Positions 8,310-16,391 of a DNA stretch of 64,000 nucleotides are shown piece after piece; positions within the stretch are counted from its first letter, which is position 1, and the number at the start of each line of letters is the position of its first letter. The notes below the pieces were generated by a model. It saw only the letters and a list, made by a program, of their open reading frames with translations. It had not been told where the DNA came from and made no database searches. The position numbers were made by a program, and so were the translations under genes. The stretch is from Neptunomonas concharum. Its GTDB lineage: Bacteria; Pseudomonadota; Gammaproteobacteria; Pseudomonadales; Balneatricaceae. Where the stretch lies: positions 2,231,160 to 2,295,159 of the forward strand of contig NZ_CP043869.1 of the NCBI RefSeq assembly GCF_008630635.1, read 5' to 3'.

Positions 8310-10858
8310 AGAAGAAAAATCTCATTGTGATTGGTAACGGCATGGTCGGCCATCAGTTTTTACAAAGCCTTGCCGATTCAGGTCAAATTGATCAGTTCAA
8401 TGTTACCGTGTTTTGCGAAGAACCGCGCTTAGCTTACGACAGAGTCTATCTAAGTAGTTATTTCACGGGAGCAACCGCAGAAGATCTTGCGATGGGCGAT
8501 ATTGAAACCTACCAGAGCTGGGGGCTAAATGTATTAGTTGGTGAAACAGTGACAAGCATTGATCGTGACGATCAACGTGTCTACACCAATAAAGGCACTA
8601 TCTTATATTTTGACAAGTTAGTTCTAGCCACTGGTTCTTATCCTTTCGTTCCTCCGGTTCCGGGACATGAACGGGAAAACTGTTTGGTTTATCGCACGAT
8701 TGAAGACTTAGAAGCAATAAAGGCTGCAGCTGAAAAAGGAAAGATTGGTGTTGTCGTTGGAGGGGGCTTATTAGGGCTTGAAGCGGCAAAAGCACTCAAA
8801 GACCTAGGGTTAGAAACCCATGTTGTCGAGTTTGCACCTCGCCTAATGGCAGTTCAACTCGATGAAGGGGGTGGACAGCTACTACGACACAAGATAGAAA
8901 AGCTCGGCGTTAAAGTACATACGGGCAAAAACACGCTACAGATAATTGATGGCGAAGGTGCACTTCATCGTATGGAATTTGCCGACGGCGAAGTCTTAGA
9001 AACCGATGTTATTCTTTTCTCTGCGGGCATTCGGCCTCGGGATAATTTAGCGCGTCAATGTGATATTGAAGTCGGTGAACGCGGCGGGATTGTTATAGAT
9101 AACAACTGCCAAACATCAGATGAAAACATCTATGCTATTGGCGAGTGCGCCCTTTGGAACGGACGTATTTACGGACTGGTTGCCCCAGGTTATGCGATGG
9201 CTAAAGTGGTTGTATCCCAACTCATTGGTGAAGATAGTCAGTTCCTCGGTGCGGATATGAGCACTAAGCTCAAATTAATGGGTGTAGATGTCGCTAGCAT
9301 CGGCGATGCGCATGCTCACACAAAACACTCGAAATGCTACATTTATAATGATGAAGTCAATGAAGTCTATAAGAAACTTGTCGTTTCTGAGTCTGGGAGC
9401 AAGCTTCTCGGCGCGATTCTTGTCGGTGAAGCCAATGACTACGGCACCTTGCTTCAATATGCGCTTAACGGAATTGATCTGCCTGCCAACCCTGAAGTAT
9501 TAATCGTTCCTAACTTTGGCGGTGATGATGCCCAAACAGGCTTGGGAGTTAGCGCTTTACCCGATACAGCACAAATTTGTTCATGTCACGACGTCACAAA
9601 AGGCGCTGTATGCGGTTCCATTACACAAGGCTCACAGACTGTCGGAGACGTTAAAGCGGATACTAAAGCCGCCACAGGGTGCGGCGGCTGTGTGCAATTA
9701 TTGACCGATCTAGTCAATCATGAACTGTCAGCCCGTGGTATAGAAGTCAGTACCGATATTTGCGAACACTTCTCGTATACTCGTGAGGATCTTTACAACA
9801 TCATCCGAGTAGAAGAGATCAAGACCTTTAATGATTTAATGCGTACGCATGGCAATGGTGGACATGGCTGCGAAATATGTAAGCCACTTGTCGGCTCATT
9901 GCTAGCATCCTGCTGGAACGAATATGTTCTGGATAAGCCCCATGTAGGTTTGCAGGACACTAACGATACGTTCCTCGCTAATATGCAAAAAGATGGCACA
10001 TACTCCATAGTACCTAGAGTCCCAGGCGGTGAGATCACACCAGATCAGCTCATCGCCATTGGTCAAGTGGCCAAAGATTACAATTTATATACCAAAATCA
10101 CCGGCGGGCAGAGGGTTGATCTATTTGGGGCAACACTGGATGAGCTGCCTAAGATTTGGAAAGTTTTAATCGATGCAGGTATGGAAACGGGACACGCTTA
10201 TGGAAAATCTTTGAGAACAGTGAAATCCTGTGTTGGTAGAACTTGGTGCCGCTATGGTGTCGATGACAGTACAGGTTTAGCGATAGCGCTGGAAAACCGC
10301 TATAAAGGTTTACGTGCTCCTCACAAAATAAAATTTGCTGTATCGGGCTGTACACGTGAGTGCGCAGAAGCCCAAAGCAAAGATGTTGGTATTATTGCAA
10401 CGGAAAACGGTTGGAATCTCTACCTCTGTGGTAACGGCGGTATGAAACCACGCCACGGTGATCTATTCGCAACTGATTTAGACAAAGAAACCTTAATTCG
10501 CTACATCGATCGATTTCTCATGTTTTATATAAAAACAGGAAAGCGCTTACAGCGAACCTCCGTTTGGATGGAAAATCTCGAAGGCGGGCTCGACTATCTA
10601 AGAAAAGTAGTGATAGACGATCAACTAGGGCTTGCAGAAACCCTTGAAAATCAGATGGCGATGATTGTCGATCGTTACGAATGTGAGTGGAAACGCACAA
10701 TAGAAGATGAGCACGCATTAAAGCGCTTTCGCACCTTCGTTAACAGCGACGCTGCAGATGACAATATTGTATTCGTAGAAGAGCGCGGACAAATCCGGCC
10801 TGCTCGCACAGAAGAGAAACCTTCTGAAGCATCAGATCTCATTAAACTAGTCGGTTAA
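8306..10858 (+). CDS. nirB: NirB, NAD(P)H nitrite reductase large subunit
   Basis: Assimilatory nitrite reductase reducing nitrite to ammonium with six electrons, cytoplasmic, 850 aa. Domains in order: FAD/NAD(P)H reductase (about 1-400, with GNGMVGHQF and VVGGGLLGLEAAK), a BFD [2Fe-2S] domain with C425, C427, C459 and C462, then the siroheme/[4Fe-4S] nitrite-sulfite reductase part. There C642-x5-C648 and C682-x3-C686 are the cluster and siroheme ligands. AGGAG precedes the ATG and the gene overlaps the previous one by four bases. Length and motifs are complete; nirD follows directly. Confidence 0.96.
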   Translation: MKKKNLIVIGNGMVGHQFLQSLADSGQIDQFNVTVFCEEPRLAYDRVYLSSYFTGATAEDLAMGDIETYQSWGLNVLVGETVTSIDRDDQRVYTNKGTILYFDKLVLATGSYPFVPPVPGHERENCLVYRTIEDLEAIKAAAEKGKIGVVVGGGLLGLEAAKALKDLGLETHVVEFAPRLMAVQLDEGGGQLLRHKIEKLGVKVHTGKNTLQIIDGEGALHRMEFADGEVLETDVILFSAGIRPRDNLARQCDIEVGERGGIVIDNNCQTSDENIYAIGECALWNGRIYGLVAPGYAMAKVVVSQLIGEDSQFLGADMSTKLKLMGVDVASIGDAHAHTKHSKCYIYNDEVNEVYKKLVVSESGSKLLGAILVGEANDYGTLLQYALNGIDLPANPEVLIVPNFGGDDAQTGLGVSALPDTAQICSCHDVTKGAVCGSITQGSQTVGDVKADTKAATGCGGCVQLLTDLVNHELSARGIEVSTDICEHFSYTREDLYNIIRVEEIKTFNDLMRTHGNGGHGCEICKPLVGSLLASCWNEYVLDKPHVGLQDTNDTFLANMQKDGTYSIVPRVPGGEITPDQLIAIGQVAKDYNLYTKITGGQRVDLFGATLDELPKIWKVLIDAGMETGHAYGKSLRTVKSCVGRTWCRYGVDDSTGLAIALENRYKGLRAPHKIKFAVSGCTRECAEAQSKDVGIIATENGWNLYLCGNGGMKPRHGDLFATDLDKETLIRYIDRFLMFYIKTGKRLQRTSVWMENLEGGLDYLRKVVIDDQLGLAETLENQMAMIVDRYECEWKRTIEDEHALKRFRTFVNSDAADDNIVFVEERGQIRPARTEEKPSEASDLIKLVG

Positions 10859-10871
10859 TTTGGTGAATAGT

Positions 10872-11210
10872 ATGACGAATGATATTAATTGGTTAGACAT
10901 TTGTGATGTATCTGACTTAGTAGAAGATAGCGGCGTCTGTGCTTTAATTGATGAAAAGCAAGTGGCCCTTTTCTACATCCCTGCCGAAACAAAAGTTTAC
11001 GCCCTAAGTCAGTACGATCCTTTTGGACAAGCCAACATCCTATCAAGAGGCCTCATTGGTTCAAAAGAAGGTCGTCTTTATGTGGCTTCTCCGCTCTACA
11101 AGCAGCGCTTCTATCTGGAAACAGGAGAGTGTTTAGAGGATGAGAAAGTGAGCCTGCCTACATGGAAAGCTCAATTAGTAGACAATAGAGTCATGATTCA
11201 GGCTCTCTGA
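10872..11210 (+). CDS. nirD: NirD, nitrite reductase small subunit
   Basis: Rieske-fold small subunit that completes the NirBD complex, 112 aa from the ATG at 10872. That start follows a GGTG at suitable distance and gives the usual NirD N-terminus (MTNDINWLDICDVSDL); TTG at 10860 and GTG at 10863 are in-frame alternatives. The Cys-His pairs of a true Rieske cluster are absent, as is normal for NirD. It is the last gene of the operon and is followed by a terminator at 11218. Confidence 0.9.
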   Translation: MTNDINWLDICDVSDLVEDSGVCALIDEKQVALFYIPAETKVYALSQYDPFGQANILSRGLIGSKEGRLYVASPLYKQRFYLETGECLEDEKVSLPTWKAQLVDNRVMIQAL

Positions 11211-11217
11211 TAAAAAC

Positions 11218-11253
11218 AACCTGCATCCAAATAGCAAGCGGCTGCAGGTTTTT
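11218..11253 (+). terminator. Terminator of nrtABD-nirBD operon
   Basis: AACCTGCA (11218-11225) pairs perfectly with TGCAGGTT (11243-11250), and the stem is followed by further Ts. It lies eight bases beyond the nirD stop. Confidence 0.75.
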
Positions 11254-11268
11254 ACCGCTCCCGAAATA

Positions 11269-11291
11269 GTGCACATCAATCAATTGTGCAC
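11269..11291 (+). promoter_or_regulatory. Candidate NtrC enhancer upstream of nasA
   Basis: Two GTGCAC hexamers (11269-11274 and 11286-11291) are 11 bases apart. The half-sites are NtrC-like but the spacing is four bases longer than the usual N7. Their centre lies about 134 bp upstream of the predicted nasA start, almost the same distance as the canonical site at nrtA. Confidence 0.45.
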
Positions 11292-11387
11292 CACAATCAA
11301 ACACTGTTCTTTGGCTCTTTATTTAATTATTTCTTGCTTAAGCCCTATTTCACTACTGTGAGAAGCTAAAAGACCCTTATAGTAAAG

Positions 11388-11404
11388 TGGCACACCTCAT
11401 GCAT
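11388..11404 (+). promoter_or_regulatory. Sigma-54 promoter of nasA
   Basis: TGGCAC followed by TGCAT places GG (11389-11390) and GC (11401-11402) ten bases apart. The predicted start is near 11414. It shares TGGCACAC with the nrtA promoter. Confidence 0.85.
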
Positions 11405-11415
11405 TAGATATTATG

Positions 11416-11462
11416 AGCTGAGATTGTGGTCTCTGCTTTGAGGAGCAATGGCAATGGCGCCA
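11416..11462 (+). promoter_or_regulatory. nasA leader: two hexaloop hairpins (NasT target)
   Basis: Hairpin 1 (11416-11437) is AGC-T-GAGA, loop TTGTGG, TCTC-T-GCT: seven pairs and one T-T mismatch, starting about two bases after the predicted transcript start. Hairpin 2 (11449-11462) is TGGC, loop AATGGC, GCCA, with A1 and G4 in the loop as in known ANTAR targets. Hairpin 2 shares bases with the 5' arm of the terminator that follows. Hairpin 1 lacks the A1/G4 rule, so its part is less certain. Confidence 0.6.
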
Positions 11463-11499
11463 CTTTGGAATCTTGATTTCAGGTGGCGCTTTTTTTTTT
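11456..11499 (+). terminator. Attenuator terminator in nasA leader
   Basis: GCGCCAC (11457-11463) pairs with GTGGCGC (11483-11489), followed by a run of ten Ts that ends 12 bases before the nasA ATG. Its position between promoter and gene means nasA is off unless termination is prevented. Formation excludes hairpin 2. Confidence 0.8.
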
Positions 11500-11511
11500 G
11501 GGGAAAAGTCC

Positions 11512-14151
11512 ATGACAACACAGATAATTAAAACAACTTGCCCATATTGCGGAGTGGGTTGCGGCGTCGATGCTAAGGTTGAAAACAACCAATTAATTGC
11601 CGTCAGCGGCTCAAAAGATCATCCTGCGAACAAAGGTAGTCTGTGCGTCAAAGGGGCTTCCTTACATGAAACGGTCGGCTATCAAGACCGAATACTCCAC
11701 CCTACGATTAAAAACGAAAGAGTAAGCTGGGATCGTGCAACACACTATATAGCCGAGCAATTAAGTCAGGTCATTGAGCAACATGGTCCAGAAGCCATCG
11801 CTATGTACGTCTCTGGTCAAATTTTAACAGAAGATTATTACGTCGCTAACAAGCTCATGAAAGGCTTTATCGGCACAGCTAATATCGACACAAATTCCAG
11901 GCTTTGTATGGCATCAGCGGTTGTTGCCCATAAACGCGCTTTTGGTAGTGATACCGTACCAGCCTGTTATGAGGATATTGAACATGCAGATTTAGTAGTC
12001 CTTACCGGTTCCAATCTTGCTTGGGCACACCCTATTTTATATCAGCGTTTAAGCGCGGCCAAACAAGCTCGACCTCATATGAAAATCGTTGTGATAGACC
12101 CTCGTCAGACAGCCAGCTGTGATATCGCAGATTTGCATTTAGCTTTGCGTCCGGGTACTGATGCTTATCTTTATAATGGCTTGGCACAATACCTTATTGA
12201 GCACGGCTATATCGATCATAACTATATCAATTCACACTGCAATGGCTATGAGGATCTATTGAAGCAAGTATCTCACCAGACTTTATCTGATACCTCCCAT
12301 ATATGTGATCTTGAAGACGATCTCGTGTCTATGTTTTACCAATGGTTTGCTGAAACAGAGCGCACAGTCACTCTTTTTTCACAAGGTATTAATCAGTCAT
12401 CTAGTGGCGTCGATAAAGGTAACGCCATCATCAACTGCCATCTTATAACAGGCAAAATCGGTAAAGTGGGCGCAGCACCCTTTTCTATCACGGGCCAACC
12501 CAATGCCATGGGAGGACGAGAAGTCGGCGGACTTGCTAATCAACTAGCAGCCCATATGACATTTAGCAATCCGCAAGATATTGATCAAGTTGGGCAGTTT
12601 TGGCATGCGACATCCATGGCCCAACAGGAAGGGCTAAAAGCAGTGGATATGTTTGAAGCAGTAGCTCAAGGCAAGATCAAGGCTATCTGGATTATTGCGA
12701 CCAACCCACTGGTATCCATGCCGGATTCAGAGAGTATTCGTGAAGCATTAACCCAGTGCGATCTGGTTATCGTTCAGGATGTGTCACTGTCTAGCGATAC
12801 TCTTAAATACGCGGATGTCTGTCTACCCGCAACAACATGGGGGGAGAAAAGTGGCACCGTTACTAACTCCGAGCGCACCATTTCGCGCCAACGAAGCTTT
12901 CTTACGCCTCCAGGGGAAGCTCGCCACGACTGGCAGATCATTTGTGATATCGCTAAAGAAATGGGATTTAACGAGGCTTTTAGCTATAAAACCAGCGCAG
13001 ATATTTTTCGCGAACATGCACAGTTGTCCGCTTTGAGAAACTCAGGCAACCGAGACTTTGATATTTCAGAATTATCGCTAATGAGCGACCAAGCCTATGA
13101 CAATATGCCTCCTATTCAATGGCCGATTAACTCAGCTTATCCAAAGGGTAGAGCCCGTTTCTTCGAAGATGGGGTGTTTTTTACAGCAGATAGAAAAGCT
13201 AACCTTATTCCTATTCAACCTAAACTTCCCGCATACCCTGCTACACACAATGAGCTGATTCTCAATACCGGCAGGATTCGTGATCAGTGGCACACCATGA
13301 CTCGAACGGGTAAGACCTCTCGTTTGCTGGCTCATACTTCTGTTCCTTTCGTTGAAATACACCCCGCTACAGCCAATGCTTTTAACATTCAAGAGAACAG
13401 TTGGGTGTCTCTTCAAACTCCGGTTTCAAAATATATTGCTAAAGCAACGATCACTCGGAGTGTGCGCCAAGATTCTGTATTTATACCTATGCATTGGAGC
13501 GACTTTTTTTCCAGCCATGGTAAGGCAAATAGCTTGGTTCGCCCCATTAGGGATGCTCTATCAGGGCAACCCGAATTTAAGCATAGTCCTGTAGAAGCAA
13601 AATCTCTGAACCCACGTTCACAAGGGGTATTGATAAGCAGTCTGCCATTTTCACCTCCTAGCTATGTCGAATGGCATCGAATTCCATACGAACACTGTAC
13701 ACTTTGGGAGTTAATGAGTGAGGGGAAAACCTTTACACTCAGTGGATTAAAAGCATACTACCCGCGTATTAAAGACTGGGTATCTATCACGGACTCTAAC
13801 GAAAATTTCCTACACGCTGCCGGCTTTATTGATAAGCAACTCACTGTTCTGCTTTTTTCCGCTATCAATATGCCATCCATAGACCAACCATGGTTGTTGT
13901 CTCAAATGGGGAAAACAATACCTCTGTTATCTCGCCATCTGCTACTTACAGGGGTCCCACAAGATAGCACTCAAGCATGTGGTAAGATTGTTTGCTCCTG
14001 TCACCAAGTAGGCGAAAACACAATCATCAACACACTAGCAAATGGCAATGCCTGCGACATTGATACACTAGGAGAACTATTAAAATGCGGAACGCAGTGT
14101 GGCTCCTGCGTCCCAGAATTGAAATCACTGATTAATCTTCATCAGGCATAG
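11512..14151 (+). CDS. nasA: NasA, assimilatory nitrate reductase
   Basis: Cytoplasmic molybdenum bis-MGD enzyme reducing nitrate to nitrite, 879 aa. Cysteines C10, C13, C17 and C45 bind the N-terminal [4Fe-4S] cluster, and C132 in SRLCMASAV is the likely Mo ligand. The molybdopterin oxidoreductase and dinucleotide-binding domains follow. The last 60 residues form a BFD-type [2Fe-2S] domain (C828 and C830, then a CGTQCGSC pair near 862-869), probably the entry point for electrons. The start at 11512 is preceded by GGGGAAAAG; an in-frame earlier start at 11473 lies inside the leader terminator and is rejected. It is a single-gene unit with its own promoter. The likely reductase partner is the FAD protein at 6987-8309. 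Confidence 0.95.
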   Translation: MTTQIIKTTCPYCGVGCGVDAKVENNQLIAVSGSKDHPANKGSLCVKGASLHETVGYQDRILHPTIKNERVSWDRATHYIAEQLSQVIEQHGPEAIAMYVSGQILTEDYYVANKLMKGFIGTANIDTNSRLCMASAVVAHKRAFGSDTVPACYEDIEHADLVVLTGSNLAWAHPILYQRLSAAKQARPHMKIVVIDPRQTASCDIADLHLALRPGTDAYLYNGLAQYLIEHGYIDHNYINSHCNGYEDLLKQVSHQTLSDTSHICDLEDDLVSMFYQWFAETERTVTLFSQGINQSSSGVDKGNAIINCHLITGKIGKVGAAPFSITGQPNAMGGREVGGLANQLAAHMTFSNPQDIDQVGQFWHATSMAQQEGLKAVDMFEAVAQGKIKAIWIIATNPLVSMPDSESIREALTQCDLVIVQDVSLSSDTLKYADVCLPATTWGEKSGTVTNSERTISRQRSFLTPPGEARHDWQIICDIAKEMGFNEAFSYKTSADIFREHAQLSALRNSGNRDFDISELSLMSDQAYDNMPPIQWPINSAYPKGRARFFEDGVFFTADRKANLIPIQPKLPAYPATHNELILNTGRIRDQWHTMTRTGKTSRLLAHTSVPFVEIHPATANAFNIQENSWVSLQTPVSKYIAKATITRSVRQDSVFIPMHWSDFFSSHGKANSLVRPIRDALSGQPEFKHSPVEAKSLNPRSQGVLISSLPFSPPSYVEWHRIPYEHCTLWELMSEGKTFTLSGLKAYYPRIKDWVSITDSNENFLHAAGFIDKQLTVLLFSAINMPSIDQPWLLSQMGKTIPLLSRHLLLTGVPQDSTQACGKIVCSCHQVGENTIINTLANGNACDIDTLGELLKCGTQCGSCVPELKSLINLHQA

Positions 14152-14179
14152 ATGCAAGAATCTTAATCTAATCAGATAT

Positions 14180-15778
14180 TTAGGGCTTCATATCCAAGGC
14201 GATGGCTTCGGCAACACGAATGCCATCAATCGCAGCTGACATAATGCCACCGGCATAGCCTGCACCTTCACCGGCAGGGTATAAACCACGTACGTTTATG
14301 CTCTGATAGTCATCGCCACGTTTGATATTCAGAGGGGACGAAGTGCGGGTTTCCACGCCGGTCAGTAAAGCATCTTCTAAAGCAAACCCTTTGATTTTTC
14401 GGTTAAATGCCGGTATTGCCTCACGAATCGCTTCGATACAGAAGTCAGGTAAAGCCTTCGATAAGTCTGTTAATTTAATACCCGGCTTAAATGAGGGTTC
14501 GACGACACCCAGTGCATCAGAAGGTTGCCCTTTTAAGAAGTCACCCACACGTTGGGCAGGGGCGTCATAATTCTCGCCACCTAATAGGTAGGCATTACTT
14601 TCCAACTCTCGTTGAAAATCGATACCGGCCAGTGGGCCACCCGGATAATCGTTAGGGTCGATACCCACGACGATCGCACTATTAGCATTTCGCTCGCTTC
14701 GGGAGTATTGGCTCATGCCATTGGTGACAACACGTTTCTCCTCTGAGGTTGCAGCCACAACCGTACCACCTGGGCACATACAGAAACTGTATACAGAGCG
14801 ACCATTTTTACAATGATGAACCAGCTTATAATCCGCCGCACCCAAAATAGGATGGCCAGCATTAGGGCCAAAACGTGCTTCATCAATGGCGGATTGTTGG
14901 TGCTCAATACGGAAACCTATCGAGAAAGGCTTCGCTTCCATATACACCTGTTTTTCAAAAAGCATCTGGAAGGTATCCCTTGCACTATGCCCTACCGCTA
15001 GCGCAATATGCCGGGAGTGTAGCTGCTCACCATTGGATAGCGTGAGGCCAGTGATCTGACCATCCTCGATATGCAGATCATCGACTCGCGACTCAAAGCG
15101 AATTTCACCACCCATCTCGATAATTTTCGCGCGCATCTTCTCAACCATGGAGACCAAGCGGAAAGTACCAATGTGAGGCTTACTGACAAACATAATCTCT
15201 TCTGGCGCACCCGCCGCGACAAACTCTTCTAATACCTTACGACTGTAGTGGTTTGGATCTTTGACTTGGGTGTAAAGTTTGCCATCCGAGAACGTACCGG
15301 CCCCACCCTCACCAAACTGCACGTTGGATTCGGTGTTCAATACTTTCTGGCGCCAGAAGCCAAACGTGTCTTTAGTACGCTGGCGTACCTCTTTACCACG
15401 CTCCAGAATAATAGGCTTATAACCCATTTGTGCCAGTACGAGCCCCATTAACAACCCACAGGGCCCGAACCCTATAACAATAGGCCGTTCCGTCAGGCCT
15501 TCTGGCGCTTGCGCTACAAACTTATAGGCCATATCGGGCGTGGCTTTAATCAGCTGGCTATCAGCAAACTGGTCGAGCAACGCCTCATTATTTGTGGTCT
15601 CAACATCTAGGGTATAGATCAAAAAGATGTTTGTCTTTTTCCGTGCATCATACCCTCGGCGGTGTACATGAATATCCACCAGCTGCTCGGGCTTTATAGA
15701 TAACATCGCTAAGACAGCTTGTTTTAAGTCATCTTCGCTATGATCTAAAGGTAATTTGATGTTTGAGAGACGTATCAT
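14180..15778 (-). CDS. COG2509 FAD-dependent dehydrogenase
   Basis: 532-residue flavoprotein of a widespread family without an agreed function. An N-terminal domain of about 90 residues is followed by an FAD-binding GFGPCGLLMGL near residue 103 and a C-terminal GEGAGYAGGIMSAAIDG that closes the FAD site, as in HI0933/GidA-like flavoproteins. CGGAA precedes the ATG at 15778. It is convergent with nasA, 28 bases apart, with no sign of a shared operon. Substrate and electron acceptor cannot be inferred from context. Confidence 0.85.
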   Translation of the reverse strand: MIRLSNIKLPLDHSEDDLKQAVLAMLSIKPEQLVDIHVHRRGYDARKKTNIFLIYTLDVETTNNEALLDQFADSQLIKATPDMAYKFVAQAPEGLTERPIVIGFGPCGLLMGLVLAQMGYKPIILERGKEVRQRTKDTFGFWRQKVLNTESNVQFGEGGAGTFSDGKLYTQVKDPNHYSRKVLEEFVAAGAPEEIMFVSKPHIGTFRLVSMVEKMRAKIIEMGGEIRFESRVDDLHIEDGQITGLTLSNGEQLHSRHIALAVGHSARDTFQMLFEKQVYMEAKPFSIGFRIEHQQSAIDEARFGPNAGHPILGAADYKLVHHCKNGRSVYSFCMCPGGTVVAATSEEKRVVTNGMSQYSRSERNANSAIVVGIDPNDYPGGPLAGIDFQRELESNAYLLGGENYDAPAQRVGDFLKGQPSDALGVVEPSFKPGIKLTDLSKALPDFCIEAIREAIPAFNRKIKGFALEDALLTGVETRTSSPLNIKRGDDYQSINVRGLYPAGEGAGYAGGIMSAAIDGIRVAEAIALDMKP

Positions 15779-15892
15779 ATTCTGAAGTTCCGCAGGGCAA
15801 AGTTACTTAGTTATAGTAAAGGCGCGCATTTTACCTGTTTTCTGCGGTAAAGTCGTAGGAACTCTATACTGTCTTTTGTCATAGCATTTTGG

Positions 15893-15919
15893 GCTGGGCG
15901 ATGACTGGTAGTGCCCAGC
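15893..15919 (-). terminator. Hairpin at the dgkA 3' end
   Basis: GCTGGGC (15893-15899) pairs with GCCCAGC (15913-15919), starting in the dgkA stop codon. A clear U-run is missing on either strand, so termination may be weak. Confidence 0.4.
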
Positions 15920-16287
15920 TACAATCCGCCATTATCGATGATAATGCCACCCCACACCATCGCGGTGATAATCAATCCAAAAAAAACAGCGGCTGAACCT
16001 AAGTCTTTTGCCCGCCCTGCCAGCTCATTAAACTCAGTCCCGGCTCTATCGACTACCGCTTCAATAGCCGAGTTCAGCAGTTCTAGAGTCAACACCAGTA
16101 AGCAACAACCGACGAGCAGAGCCCATTGAGTCGCCGTTTGCGCAACCCAAAAGGAAAGCGGAAACAACATCGCAAATCCGTAAACTTCGTATTGGAAAGC
16201 GGGTTCATGCCGAAAAGCCGCTTTTACGCCTTTGATGGAATAGAGCGTCGCATAATAAAAGCGTGCTGGGCCGGTTACTTTACTCAT
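15919..16287 (-). CDS. dgkA: Diacylglycerol kinase
   Basis: Small inner-membrane kinase phosphorylating diacylglycerol to phosphatidate, recycling lipid from membrane-derived oligosaccharide synthesis. 122 aa with three membrane helices, the usual prokaryotic DgkA size. The hallmark ELLNSAIEAVVDR (about residues 68-80) and the following KDLGSAAV contain the conserved active-site residues. It lies alone between the COG2509 gene and the DUF4401 gene. GGAGA lies upstream of the ATG at a rather long distance. Confidence 0.95.
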   Translation of the reverse strand: MSKVTGPARFYYATLYSIKGVKAAFRHEPAFQYEVYGFAMLFPLSFWVAQTATQWALLVGCCLLVLTLELLNSAIEAVVDRAGTEFNELAGRAKDLGSAAVFFGLIITAMVWGGIIIDNGGL

Positions 16288-16391
16288 GATCTACTGATGT
16301 TCTCCTTAAAAATCAGCTGAGTACTCTAGCGACTTCCCGACAGGGTTACCAGTCATGTTAAAACTCTTCATTAGATTGACATAATTCTGGG

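Noticed and set aside
11473-11511. Upstream in-frame extension of nasA
   Set aside because: It lies in the leader terminator and adds residues before the family N-terminus.
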